Counted from the first letter of the stretch, positions 17,347 through 25,619 are shown. The stretch is 64,000 nt of DNA from an uncultured Mucilaginibacter sp. (GCA_903864275.1 CAIPFE010000034.1:1-64000), one strand, 5' to 3'. Translations and numbers: made by a program. Notes: a model not told the origin generated them from the sequence alone.

Positions 17347-18066
17347 CTATCTTCTGATCATCCTATCCTTCAAAATTTCATTCAGCACCTTTTCACGCAG
17401 GTTCTGGCTGATGGTGATTTTTTCAGTACCGATATTGATCATATTGCCTTCAATACTTTTTATTTTGCTGCGGTTTACGATAAATGATTTGTGAACTTTT
17501 ATAAATTGGTTTGCCGGCAATTGCTCTTCCAGGCTTTTAAGGGTGATGTACACGATCATTTTGCGGGTGGTGGTGTAAAGTATCACGTAATTCATCATGG
17601 CCTCGGCGTAAAGCAGGTCGTTGTACAACACTTTTTCTATCTGGTTATCGCATTTAATAAAAAAATGGTCCCCGGGAGCCTGGGCCGGCTGCGCAATTTG
17701 TTTTTTTGTTTCGTAAACTTCCCTGGCTTTATTGCATGCTTTTAAAAAACGCTCGAAAGGGATGGGCTTTACCAGGTAATCCAATACATCCAGTGAAAAT
17801 GCTTCAACGGCGTATTCAGCATATGCGGTTGTCATGATAATGCTTGCCGTGTTTTTTGAGCTCTTCAAAAAATTGATCCCGTTGATCACCGGCATGTTTA
17901 TATCCAAAAATATCAGGTCGACGACATTGTTACTAAGTAAAGTAATTGCCTTTGCGGGATTTTCGGCCTGGCCCACGAGCTCTAAAAAATCAATATCGCC
18001 TACAAATTCTTCTATTATTTTGCGGGCGATTGGTTCATCGTCAATAATTATACATTTTAATTTCAT
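17347..18066 (-). CDS. LytTR-family response regulator
   Basis: This 239-residue protein has an N-terminal receiver domain with acidic pocket D9-D10, phospho-acceptor D55 in LIFLDINMP, and the T/K switch positions in MTTAYAEYA and VLDYLVKP. The C-terminal LytTR DNA-binding domain covers about 135-235 (EAMMNYVILYT, KVHKSFIVNRSKI). It starts with an ATGA overlap on the preceding sensor-kinase gene, so the two make a cognate pair. Targets are not evident in the window. Confidence 0.93.
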   Translation of the reverse strand: MKLKCIIIDDEPIARKIIEEFVGDIDFLELVGQAENPAKAITLLSNNVVDLIFLDINMPVINGINFLKSSKNTASIIMTTAYAEYAVEAFSLDVLDYLVKPIPFERFLKACNKAREVYETKKQIAQPAQAPGDHFFIKCDNQIEKVLYNDLLYAEAMMNYVILYTTTRKMIVYITLKSLEEQLPANQFIKVHKSFIVNRSKIKSIEGNMINIGTEKITISQNLREKVLNEILKDRMIRR

Positions 18067-19082
18067 GCAAGTTCCAGTTTTAGCGTTGCCTCGTAACTGT
18101 CCGGCTCTTGTTTAAAAGCAAGCTCATATTTGTTGGGATATAATAACTCCAACCTGCGCTTTAAATTGACGATACCTATGCCTCCACCTGGGTTAAGCAG
18201 CGCGGACAAAGCCTGCCGGTGTTCGGTGGTATTTGAAACATAAAAAGTAAACTGACCGCCGCGTACGTTTATCTGGATATCGATCTTATTATCCCTGTCG
18301 GTAAAATTACTTACAAATTTGAAAGCGTTTTCTATAAGCACTACCAGCAGCAGCGGCGCAATAGTAAAGCTTTCTTCGCTGATATTTATTTCCGTATCCA
18401 CTACCAGGTTTTCTTCTTTGCGTATCTGCTGAAAGGCGACATAGTTCCTGATATACTCCATTTCTTTTTCCAGGCTTATCTTATCTGCGGTACAGTCATA
18501 CAGCTGGTAACGCAGCAGGCCCGAAAATTTCAGCAAAATATTCCTTGCGGTTTGGTTTTGCTTATCGATGTGTCCATAAATAGAATTCAGCGAGTTAAAC
18601 AGCGCATGCGGGTTAATTTGCGCCTTTAAAAAATCAAGCTCGTGTTTCACACGCTCTTTCTCCAAAAGCGCCATTTGCTGCTGGTTGTATACCCTGTCGG
18701 CAATCATTGTCCCGATAAAAAACAACTCTACCCAGATAAAAATATTCACAACCGAATTTAAATACAGGTGGCCAAATGCAGGCAAAGGCCTGGTATGGAA
18801 TACATGCATATTCATTTGAATAGATACCAAAGCCCGCAGCAAAGCCGAAAAAGCGATCAGTCCTGCCGACAACAAAACAAACAGCACATACTTCTTTTTC
18901 TTTAAAAACCGTGGAACTATCAAGTACATCATAACATAATAATCAGCGGTAATAAATATCAAATAGCAAAATTCGACGGTTACAGTCCTGGTTAGAGAGA
19001 ATGAATAATTACGGAAGACAAATACCCAAAGCAGGTAAATGCCCAGCCAGAAGAGGATATGGTATATTAATTTGTACTTCAT
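18063..19082 (-). CDS. LytS/YehU-type sensor histidine kinase
   Basis: This 339-residue protein has four membrane segments in residues 5-125 and then a His_kinase domain. The phospho-acceptor is H159 in the motif QINPHALFNSLNSI. The ATPase region shows LLVVLIENAFKF (N box) and GGGIGIVNLKRRLELLY (G box). There is no separate periplasmic sensor domain, so the signal is probably sensed within the membrane. It is transcribed with, and overlaps by four bases, the LytTR regulator. Upstream lies a 16-bp perfect palindrome in a repeat-rich gap. Confidence 0.92.
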   Translation of the reverse strand: MKYKLIYHILFWLGIYLLWVFVFRNYSFSLTRTVTVEFCYLIFITADYYVMMYLIVPRFLKKKKYVLFVLLSAGLIAFSALLRALVSIQMNMHVFHTRPLPAFGHLYLNSVVNIFIWVELFFIGTMIADRVYNQQQMALLEKERVKHELDFLKAQINPHALFNSLNSIYGHIDKQNQTARNILLKFSGLLRYQLYDCTADKISLEKEMEYIRNYVAFQQIRKEENLVVDTEINISEESFTIAPLLLVVLIENAFKFVSNFTDRDNKIDIQINVRGGQFTFYVSNTTEHRQALSALLNPGGGIGIVNLKRRLELLYPNKYELAFKQEPDSYEATLKLELA

Positions 19083-19446
19083 TTGGTGAGTGGTGTCCCG
19101 ATAGCTATCGGGAGGTGAGCAGTGAGTTTCCTATTTTAGGTAACTTAACACTACTCCCCGTTTAATTTTCCCACTCAAATATATAAATGAGTTTTACGGT
19201 TTCTATTTTTATTACATTATCTATGTAAAATGCGTGACAAAACCTGCTTTATATAGGTAGTGAGTGGTGAGTAGTGAATGGTCAGGGGTAAGTGTGTACG
19301 GATATAATTCGAACTGCCATCATTGCGCGCCCGCCACTGCCCATTCACAATTCACTTCTCACTTCTCACCACTAACCTCTCACTACTCACCTTCTCACCA
19401 AAACAATAATCTCATTTTTAAGTTAGTCTTTTATAGTAATTTGACC
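19083..19446. repeat. gene-free stretch holding family A repeats and a 16-bp palindrome
   Basis: This gap between the divergent sensor kinase and moaD genes contains CCCGATAGCTATCGGG, a perfect 16-bp palindrome at 19097-19112, embedded in GTGAGTGG words. A second family A palindrome has arms at 19258-19290 (GTAGTGAGTGGTGAGTAGTG) and 19342-19399 (CATTCACAATTCACTTCTCA and on). Nothing looks coding. Confidence 0.7.
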
Positions 19447-19454
19447 TAATTTTG
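19447..19454 (+). promoter_or_regulatory. putative -7 box of moaD
   Basis: TAATTTTG matches TAnnTTTG and lies 5 bases before the moaD ATG, so transcripts would be almost leaderless. No TTTG -33 box is at the expected distance. Confidence 0.4.
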
Positions 19455-19458
19455 AGCC

Positions 19459-19701
19459 ATGAAGATAAAGGTGCTGGCGTTTGGGATTTCAAAGGATATT
19501 TTCGGGAGTTCTTCAATTTCCCTGGAGCTGGCTAACGATGCTACGGTTTACAATTTACAATACGTACTGGAACGTCAATACCCCCGGCTGCAACAACTGG
19601 CCTCGTACATGGTGGCTGTAAATAACGAATACGCCTTGCCCGGCGATACCATCCATGAGCGGGATGAGATCGCTATTATTCCGCCGGTGAGCGGGGGATG
19701 A
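19459..19701 (+). CDS. moaD: molybdopterin synthase small subunit MoaD
   Basis: This 80-residue ubiquitin-fold protein has the usual MoaD length and ends in the diagnostic IIPPVSGG, whose terminal Gly-Gly is adenylated by MoeB and turned into a thiocarboxylate. The thiocarboxylate supplies sulfur to precursor Z in complex with MoaE. The moaE gene follows on the same strand after a 309-base gap, and moeB, whose product activates it, lies convergent 0.8 kb away. Confidence 0.93.
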   Translation: MKIKVLAFGISKDIFGSSSISLELANDATVYNLQYVLERQYPRLQQLASYMVAVNNEYALPGDTIHERDEIAIIPPVSGG

Positions 19702-20010
19702 GGGTTTCTCCCCTATTTCAATTTTTAAATTTTCTGATGGAAACATGACGCTGTGTTACTCGGCGACATTGCAAATTTATTAAGCTGATTATTGCTAAAG
19801 TATAAGTTTAAGTAAACCACTAATATTTTTGATTTAAAATACTATATATCCTTATTGGATACAAAGACTTTGTTGAGAAGCTCACTAATTTTCGATGTAT
19901 TTAGCTACCTGACCTCGATTTTGATCAAGCAATTTATGTTCACCCAGACTAATTGTTCACAAAATAAATACATAACTTAGGCTTGAATTTGAAACGTATA
20001 AAAACTTCCA
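19702..20010. other. 309-base gap between moaD and moaE
   Basis: AT-rich DNA with no credible frame, no strong hairpin and no repeat-family words, which is unusual for this window. I see no recognisable Moco-riboswitch shape but cannot fold it. It may hold the moaE promoter. Confidence 0.35.
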
Positions 20011-20430
20011 TTGTCCACCCAAATCCAAATATCCCCCACCCCATTAAACACTCAATCGTGCATTGATTGGATCATGTCGCCGGAATCTGGCGGGATCGAT
20101 GTGTTTATTGGCACGGTTCGCAACACTACTAAAGGCAAGGCTGTACTACGCCTCGAGTTCGAAGCCTACGAACGTATGGCTGTGGCCGAAATAAACAAAA
20201 TAGTAAAACAGGCATTTGAACAGTGGCCGGTACAAAAAGCGCTCGTTCACCACCGCACGGGTGTATTGAACGTTGGCCAGGTTCCGGTAATTGTGGCTGT
20301 ATCCGCCGCCCACCGTGCCGCTGCTTTCGAGGCCTGCCGGTTTATCATCGACACCCTTAAAGAGACCGTCCCGATATGGAAAAAAGAAATATTTGAGGAT
20401 GGGGAGGTTTGGGTAGCGGCGCATCCGTGA
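20011..20430 (+). CDS. moaE: molybdopterin synthase large subunit MoaE
   Basis: This 139-residue catalytic subunit converts cyclic pyranopterin monophosphate to molybdopterin with MoaD thiocarboxylate. Family motifs are GGIDVFIGTVRNTTKGK, LEFEAYERMA, HHRTGVLNVGQVPVIVAVSAAHRAAAFEACRFIID and VPIWKKEIFEDG with the catalytic lysines. The only start that keeps the conserved first strand (TQIQISPTPL) is TTG at 20011; the first ATG, at 20074, would remove it. The short 20431-20542 gap to convergent moeB is filled by a family F palindrome. Confidence 0.92.
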   Translation: MSTQIQISPTPLNTQSCIDWIMSPESGGIDVFIGTVRNTTKGKAVLRLEFEAYERMAVAEINKIVKQAFEQWPVQKALVHHRTGVLNVGQVPVIVAVSAAHRAAAFEACRFIIDTLKETVPIWKKEIFEDGEVWVAAHP

Positions 20431-20436
20431 TTGTCT

Positions 20437-20537
20437 GAACCAGGATTCAGCGGATTTTCATGATTTCCTGGATGGATGGTTTTTTATTTATCTCAAAAAA
20501 AGTCTAGAAATCCGTAAAATCTCCTGAATCCCGGTTC
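20437..20537. repeat. family F palindrome without a gene
   Basis: The left arm at 20437-20465 begins GAACCAGGATTCAGCGGATT and the right arm at 20509-20537 ends CCTGAATCCCGGTTC. They match as an inverted repeat in about 23 of 29 positions across a 43-base AT-rich centre. The arms are the same family as those around the GxxExxY gene, so this looks like a gene-less version of that cassette. It lies between the convergent moaE and moeB genes. Confidence 0.75.
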
Positions 20538-20542
20538 TAACA

Positions 20543-21601
20543 TTAACCAGCCTCATCCCACGCTTTCAGCCCCCCATCGAGTGAAAAAACATCCGCCTCC
20601 GGAAATTTCTTTTTAATAACCTTAACGGCCTCCCCGCTCCTTTTGCCGGATGCACAGTATAGCACGGTTTTGGTATCTTTGTTCATCTTATCAATATAGC
20701 TATAAAGCTGATCCAATGGCACATGTTTGCCGCCGATGTTAAAATCTTCGCGCTCCTGGCCGGTCCTGATGTCTATCAACTCAATTGAATTTTCTGCGAT
20801 GCCTTTCTTCAGGTCGGCAACGGAAATAGTTGGGGCAATAATGGTTTCTACCAAGCGGGTAATATGGGTATTGGTGGTATCGCCGATTTTTATAATGCGG
20901 CTTTGCAGGGTTTGAGCGTCGAACACAAGTACCTTGCCCGCAAGCAGTTCGCCGGTTTTGGTGATGTATTTAATTACTTCGTTGGCCTGCATGCAGCCGA
21001 TGATGCCCGCCAGGGTGGGGATCACGCCGCCCTCGGCGCAATTGGGTATCTGCGTGGCATCCACTTTCGGGAAAAGGTCGCGATAGTTGGGGGATGCTTT
21101 GCCATTTCCATTTTTAACATTCCATACAGCAACCTGGCCTTCATATTGGTAAATAGCGCCATAGACTACGGGCTTGCCGGCAATTACCGCCGCATCGTTC
21201 AGTAGATAACGGGTATCGAAATTATCGGTGCCATCCACCAAAATATCGTAGTGGCTGATGATCTCCATTACGTTTTGCGAAGCAATGCGTACATCATGGG
21301 CCACCAGCTGAATGCCCGGATTTTGTTTCTGTAAACGTTCACAGGCTATATGAACCTTTTTTAGTCCGACATCCGCCGGGGAGAATAATATCTGCCGGTG
21401 CAAATTACCTATCGAGATCGTATCAAAATCCGCCATACCCAACGTGCCAACCCCGGCTGCCGCTAAATACTGCGCCGCCGGACTGCCCAGCCCCCCTGCC
21501 CCCACCACCAATACCTTTGCATTTTGCAAAAGCCGCTGGGTGCTTTCAGTAAAGCCCGGCAAAGCTATCTGGCAGCTGTATCGTAAAAAATCAGGGTTCA
21601 T
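20543..21601 (-). CDS. moeB: MoeB/ThiF-type adenylyltransferase with C-terminal rhodanese domain
   Basis: This 352-residue protein is an E1-like enzyme fused to a sulfurtransferase domain, the layout of eukaryotic MOCS3. The nucleotide site is VLVVGAGGLGSPAAQYLAAAG near residue 30, followed by LHRQILF and DGTDNFDTRYLLND. The rhodanese domain covers about 255-352 with active-site C316 in VLYCASGKRSG. It should adenylate the MoaD C-terminus and pass sulfur to it. The four zinc-binding cysteines of E. coli MoeB are not in place: the CxxC position reads NYRDLFP, with only PNCAEGG left. Its start overlaps the mobA stop by four bases. Confidence 0.9.
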   Translation of the reverse strand: MNPDFLRYSCQIALPGFTESTQRLLQNAKVLVVGAGGLGSPAAQYLAAAGVGTLGMADFDTISIGNLHRQILFSPADVGLKKVHIACERLQKQNPGIQLVAHDVRIASQNVMEIISHYDILVDGTDNFDTRYLLNDAAVIAGKPVVYGAIYQYEGQVAVWNVKNGNGKASPNYRDLFPKVDATQIPNCAEGGVIPTLAGIIGCMQANEVIKYITKTGELLAGKVLVFDAQTLQSRIIKIGDTTNTHITRLVETIIAPTISVADLKKGIAENSIELIDIRTGQEREDFNIGGKHVPLDQLYSYIDKMNKDTKTVLYCASGKRSGEAVKVIKKKFPEADVFSLDGGLKAWDEAG

Positions 21602-22782
21602 TGCACAGGTATTTGATGAAGCAAAAGTTTAACCTTTTCGAGCTCTTCAGGGGTATTCACATTGGTCAATTCATCAGGGGTGGGCGCCTTTAATAAGGTA
21701 ATATCGCTGTTTATTAACACCTTCCGGGGACACGAATAACCCTGCGACAGGAACGAAAGCAATACCGGGTAGCTTTTAGGCTCCCATATCGTGATCAACG
21801 GCTCCGGGAAATCATCGAAACTGCTTTGATAGGCAGTAGCAATGGATGAAGTATCCCGGCTGTCTGTTAAATGCTGCAATGTTTTCTCAGTCAGTAAGGG
21901 CAGGTCGCAAGCCACAACCAGCCACGCATTATCAGGCTTCTCGCGGAAAGCGGATAATATGGCGCCTAAAGGTCCCAGTCCTGTAAAGGAATCTGGTAAA
22001 CTTGAATATTGGCCGTCAATTTCCTGTTCCTGGTCTGCACGACAGGAAATAAATACATCCTTACAAAAAGGTTGAAGCACATCAGCAATGTGGTAACGCT
22101 GTTCTTTTCCGTGCCAGTTTACGCCGCCTTTGTCAAAACCCATGCGCTCACTTTTGCCGCCCGCCAGCACCAGGCCATTCAGGGCCGGTTTAGCCTGATG
22201 CATCTGCTTTTCAAAAAAGGCGATGATCTTCGCTGTTTCGTCAAGCCGGTAAAGCGGTATGTCCTGCCAATTTGGTAAAGCTTCTTTTATAAAATCGAAA
22301 ACGTCGCCGGCATCATCAGCCAGCAATATCATTTGCACATTGGTTAACTGCTCCACACGTTTTTGCAGGGACGCCATTTTGTTATTATAGATGATCACGA
22401 CCTGCGCTTTTGCCTGGTGATGGTTGCCATTGGCAATTACGAGGTCGGCGCCGGCAAAAGTTTCCCTTAACTTAAATGCATTGAATTCTGTTTGATAGTT
22501 GATTTGGCGGTAATTCACCTGGTCGGTATAATCCAAAACCGCCCCGCTGGCCAGCCGGCCGGGCTGCACGATGATATCGTCGTTGTGCGCAGTATCCACA
22601 TAAGCACATTTATAAACCGGCGATAAAGCGCTGATGATCTGGTCGGCCAGCTGTTTTATGATGGTGCATGGCCCGCCAACAATAGCCCATTCGTTCCGGT
22701 TAAAATTGCCGGACGAAGGCCTTGCCAGGTCAGTATGTTTTCCCTGCCTGCCGGCAGGCAGGTTATGCTCTTTTGAAATCAC
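21598..22782 (-). CDS. mobA: MobA-type molybdenum cofactor nucleotidyltransferase with extra N-terminal domain
   Basis: This is a 394-residue, two-part protein. The C-terminal half (about 203-390) is a MobA nucleotidyltransferase: GLVLAGGKSERMGFDKGG, FTGLGPLGAILSAF, ACDLPLL, and NVNTPEEL, expected to join GMP to molybdopterin. The N-terminal half (about 30-180) resembles a degenerate MobB: EWAIVGGPCTIIKQLADQI stands where a P-loop would be, but the GKS/T is missing, and FAGADLVIANGNHHQAKAQV follows. The start is uncertain: the GTG at 22782 overlaps moaC by 20 bases, and no ATG exists before the domain. Residues 8-14 are encoded by a 20-bp palindrome. Confidence 0.82.
   Translation of the reverse strand: MISKEHNLPAGRQGKHTDLARPSSGNFNRNEWAIVGGPCTIIKQLADQIISALSPVYKCAYVDTAHNDDIIVQPGRLASGAVLDYTDQVNYRQINYQTEFNAFKLRETFAGADLVIANGNHHQAKAQVVIIYNNKMASLQKRVEQLTNVQMILLADDAGDVFDFIKEALPNWQDIPLYRLDETAKIIAFFEKQMHQAKPALNGLVLAGGKSERMGFDKGGVNWHGKEQRYHIADVLQPFCKDVFISCRADQEQEIDGQYSSLPDSFTGLGPLGAILSAFREKPDNAWLVVACDLPLLTEKTLQHLTDSRDTSSIATAYQSSFDDFPEPLITIWEPKSYPVLLSFLSQGYSCPRKVLINSDITLLKAPTPDELTNVNTPEELEKVKLLLHQIPVQ
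22743..22762. repeat. 20-bp perfect palindrome at the moaC/mobA junction
   Basis: CCTGCCTGCCGGCAGGCAGG abuts the moaC stop codon and is read in frame as LPAGRQG near the proposed N-terminus of MobA. The same peptide and palindrome are known to me as a recurrent insertion in bacterial genomes. Confidence 0.85.
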
Positions 22783-23233
22783 GTTTACCTCCCGTTTTTG
22801 ACAGCAGCTTTGTTTCTTTGATCACAATATCGTGGCTCATGGCCTTACACATGTCATAAACTGTTAATGCTGCAATAGACGCGCCAACTAATGCCTCCAT
22901 TTCCACACCCGTCTTAGCAGTGATACTTGCTGTACAATCAATAACTACCTCATTTGTTTTATTTAAACTGATGGTAATATTACAATTATCCAAGCCCAGG
23001 GGGTGACAAAGCGGTATCAGGTCGCCCGTTTTTTTGGCAGCCATAATGCCCGCAATTATTGCGGTTTGAAATACAGAACCTTTTTTTGTCTGCAGACCGC
23101 CATCCGTTAAATGTGCCAGCACCTCAACAGGCAACGAAACTATACTCCGCGCAGTGGCCGTGCGATGCGAAATTTGTTTTTCGGTCACATCGACCATGGT
23201 TGGGTTGCCTCGTTTATCTATATGGGTGATCAT
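22763..23233 (-). CDS. moaC: cyclic pyranopterin monophosphate synthase MoaC
   Basis: This 156-residue enzyme converts the MoaA product to cyclic pyranopterin monophosphate. Conserved blocks are MVDVTEKQISHRTATA, TKKGSVFQTAIIAGIMAAKKTGDLIPLCHPL, GVEMEALVGASIAALTVYDMCKAM and TKLLSKTGGKRDFKR near the C-terminus; the lysines in the last block are part of the active site. Length is normal. It sits between moeA and mobA in the leftward moa group and overlaps mobA by 20 bases. Confidence 0.95.
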   Translation of the reverse strand: MITHIDKRGNPTMVDVTEKQISHRTATARSIVSLPVEVLAHLTDGGLQTKKGSVFQTAIIAGIMAAKKTGDLIPLCHPLGLDNCNITISLNKTNEVVIDCTASITAKTGVEMEALVGASIAALTVYDMCKAMSHDIVIKETKLLSKTGGKRDFKRA

Positions 23234-23276
23234 TGCTTAAGATTACACAGATTACTATTTGATTTCAACGATTATT

Positions 23277-23364
23277 GACCGAGATTTTCTGGGTTTTAGC
23301 GATTTACAGGATTTTTTTAAGCTATGCATCCGGTAAATCTGTAAATCCGTTTAATCCTGGTCAG
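23277..23364. repeat. family F-related palindrome
   Basis: The left arm GACCGAGATTTTCTGGGTTT (23277 on) and the right arm AATCCGTTTAATCCTGGTC (to about 23362) form an imperfect inverted repeat with TTACAGGATTT/AATCTGTAAATCC inside. It spans the moaC/moeA gap, and its right arm runs into the end of moeA, whose stop codon is at 23361-23363. Confidence 0.6.
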
Positions 23365-24554
23365 AAGCGCCACACCCTAAAGACCTCTCCCCTTTTAAAC
23401 TCGTTCCTTTCGAGCGGTAACTCCATAAACGCGTCCGTATCTGCTAAGTTAGCAAAATCCCCTGATCCGTTGCCTTCAACCGGGCCCGCCATTAACTGGC
23501 AATACTGGTTGTTATAGAGCTTTACCTGCATAAAATATTTTAGCGGTTGGGGGAAGTTTACACGGTCGGCCAGTACAGCGTATACCGACGGGCTTGCTTT
23601 AACGCCAAGCGACGCCTGCAACCAGGGCAAGAAATACCGGCGCAGGCACATAAACGTTGCCACGGGATTACCCGGGAAAGCGAAAACCAACTGGCCATCC
23701 TCGTGTTTGCCAAACCAGAACGGCTTACCCGGGCGCTGTTGAACTTTATGGAACAACAGGTTTACATTTAACTCTTCCAACGCTTTTGGTATGTGATCAA
23801 ATTTACCCATCGAAACACCGCCGCTGAGCAACAGTACATCATAATTTTCGAGGCAGTTTTTCAATTGAGTTTTGATGACACCGGGATCATCAGGAATATG
23901 CAGCGTTTCCGCTTCCAAACCATGCTGTTTTAAAACCGCTTTAACCGTATAACCATTTGACCGCCTCACCTGGTATGGCAATGGCGTTTCATGTACGGCT
24001 ACCAGTTCATCCCCCGATGAGATGATGACGACACGGGGCATTTTTTTTACCCGTAATTCCGCCTCGCCTACGGAGGCCACCAAGCCAACAATAGCAGGTG
24101 TCACCAGGTCGCCAATATGTGCCACAGGGTCGTGCTGCTTTTTATCATCGCCCTTGTAATGTATATTCTGGCCCCTTTTTATTTGATTGGTGACGAGGGT
24201 GGCCAAACCGGCCCTTAATTCAAGGTCTTCATACCTGATAACAGTGTCTGACGATCCGGGTAGCACCGACCCGGTCATTATCTCCACACATTCGTTCTGT
24301 TCTTCAATATCAATAGGATGATCACCAGCCGCTTGCACCGCTTTGATGCGAAAGGTACTGATGCCGCTTTCAATGGCATCGTAATGCACCGCTATCCCGT
24401 CCATCGTTACCCGGTTAAATGGAGGCAAATCCCTGTCGGCTTTAATATCTTCGGCCAAAACCCTGCCTAATGCAAGCTCAAATGGGACGATCTCTGCACC
24501 AAAATCCGTTATTTGCTCCAGTATTATCTTTTCTGCTTCTTCAACAGTTATCAT
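23361..24554 (-). CDS. moeA: molybdopterin molybdenumtransferase MoeA
   Basis: This 397-residue enzyme inserts molybdate into adenylated molybdopterin. Motifs: GRVLAEDIKADRDLPPFNRVTMDGIAV at 30-55, the GAxxPxGADTVIRYED-like VLPGSSDTVIRYEDLE, VVIISSGDELV, SNGYTVKAVLKQHG, and LLSGGVSMGKFDHI. The C-terminal domain IV follows FAFPGNPVATFMCLRRYFLPWL. Length is normal. The partner MogA/MoaB is not in the window. It is 25 bases downstream of moaA and so probably cotranscribed. Confidence 0.95.
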   Translation of the reverse strand: MITVEEAEKIILEQITDFGAEIVPFELALGRVLAEDIKADRDLPPFNRVTMDGIAVHYDAIESGISTFRIKAVQAAGDHPIDIEEQNECVEIMTGSVLPGSSDTVIRYEDLELRAGLATLVTNQIKRGQNIHYKGDDKKQHDPVAHIGDLVTPAIVGLVASVGEAELRVKKMPRVVIISSGDELVAVHETPLPYQVRRSNGYTVKAVLKQHGLEAETLHIPDDPGVIKTQLKNCLENYDVLLLSGGVSMGKFDHIPKALEELNVNLLFHKVQQRPGKPFWFGKHEDGQLVFAFPGNPVATFMCLRRYFLPWLQASLGVKASPSVYAVLADRVNFPQPLKYFMQVKLYNNQYCQLMAGPVEGNGSGDFANLADTDAFMELPLERNEFKRGEVFRVWRF

Positions 24555-24579
24555 ATCGACTGCCCTGTTATTTTAATAT

Positions 24580-25569
24580 TTATCCGCCAATGGTAGCCAT
24601 CGACTCATGAACGCCTGTATGTTCAACCCTTGAACGTTCAGCTGCCCAGCCATCTTTTGCCCGCTTACCAAATGCGCTTAACAATGCCTTATTTAAGGCA
24701 TCTTCATTAATTCCCTGCCTCAACAAATCTTTAATATTCATTACACCGTCATCGTACAGGCAGGTTTTTAATTCGCCCGTTGGCGTAATGCGGACGCGGT
24801 TACAGGTACCGCAAAAGGTGCGCGAATAAGCGGCTATGATGCCAACGCTACCCTTATGGCCCGGTACCTGGTAGTTATACGAGGTAGAATATTGCGGATC
24901 AACCAGTTTCTTTATTCCCGGGTATCTGCCGCTGATCTCCTCCAAAATTCTGACATAATCCCATTGCAGGCCGCCGTACACATGGCCATCGCCGTTGAAT
25001 GGCATTTCTTCAATAAAGCGCACACTTACAGGCAGATCCTTTGTCAACTCAACGAGTGGGATAATGTCCTCTGTGTTTTTGCCATCCATAACTACCGCGT
25101 TGATCTTTACTTCAATACCGTACTTTAGCAATTCATCCAGCGTTCTCATAACATCCAAAAACTCATCCCTCCTGGTTATATTAAAAAACCTTCCTGCATC
25201 CAAGGTATCGAGGCTCAGGTTCACCGACTTCACCCCTATCTTTTTTAAATCCTGTACATGGGGCGCGGTTAATACACCGTTTGTGGTAATCGTGAGCTCA
25301 TTCAACCCTTCTAATTCCGAAAGCGCGGTTAAAAACTGCATAATGTCCTTACGTACAAAAGGTTCACCACCGGTGATGCGTATCTTTTCGATGCCCATTT
25401 TTACCAGTAAGGAGCACATTTGCAGCATTTCTTCATAAGTCATTAGCTCCTTACGCGAAAGCCACTGCAGGCCTTCTTCGGGCATACAGTAAAAGCAGCG
25501 CAGGTTACACCTGTCGGTTACCGCAAGCCGCAGGTAATTAATTTTTCGTCCGTGGTTATCTAAAAGCAA
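24580..25569 (-). CDS. moaA: GTP 3',8-cyclase MoaA (radical SAM)
   Basis: This 329-residue enzyme starts molybdenum-cofactor synthesis from GTP. The radical-SAM cluster is C21-N-L-R-C25-F-Y-C28, and the second [4Fe-4S] site is TFCGTCNRVRIT...LKTCLYDDG. RITGGEP is the SAM-binding GGEP motif. The C-terminus ends in Gly-Gly, as needed for activity. The start appears to be TTG at 25569: an in-frame TGA lies four codons upstream, and AAAGGA is seven bases before the TTG. An out-of-frame ATG at 25585 leads only to MKG-stop. Confidence 0.94.
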   Translation of the reverse strand: MLLDNHGRKINYLRLAVTDRCNLRCFYCMPEEGLQWLSRKELMTYEEMLQMCSLLVKMGIEKIRITGGEPFVRKDIMQFLTALSELEGLNELTITTNGVLTAPHVQDLKKIGVKSVNLSLDTLDAGRFFNITRRDEFLDVMRTLDELLKYGIEVKINAVVMDGKNTEDIIPLVELTKDLPVSVRFIEEMPFNGDGHVYGGLQWDYVRILEEISGRYPGIKKLVDPQYSTSYNYQVPGHKGSVGIIAAYSRTFCGTCNRVRITPTGELKTCLYDDGVMNIKDLLRQGINEDALNKALLSAFGKRAKDGWAAERSRVEHTGVHESMATIGG

Positions 25570-25611
25570 ATTATTATCCTTTCATAAGTATCAAATCAAG
25601 ACCAATTAAGC

Positions 25612-25619
25612 CAAAACTA
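25612..25619 (-). promoter_or_regulatory. putative -7 box of the moaA-moeA-moaC-mobA-moeB group
   Basis: On the minus strand TAGTTTTG matches TAnnTTTG, 43 bases before the moaA start. A TTTT rather than TTTG lies 19 bases further upstream. Confidence 0.35.

Noticed and set aside
19702..20010. Molybdenum-cofactor riboswitch between moaD and moaE
   Set aside because: I cannot identify the conserved stems or loops by eye; a covariance-model search would be needed.
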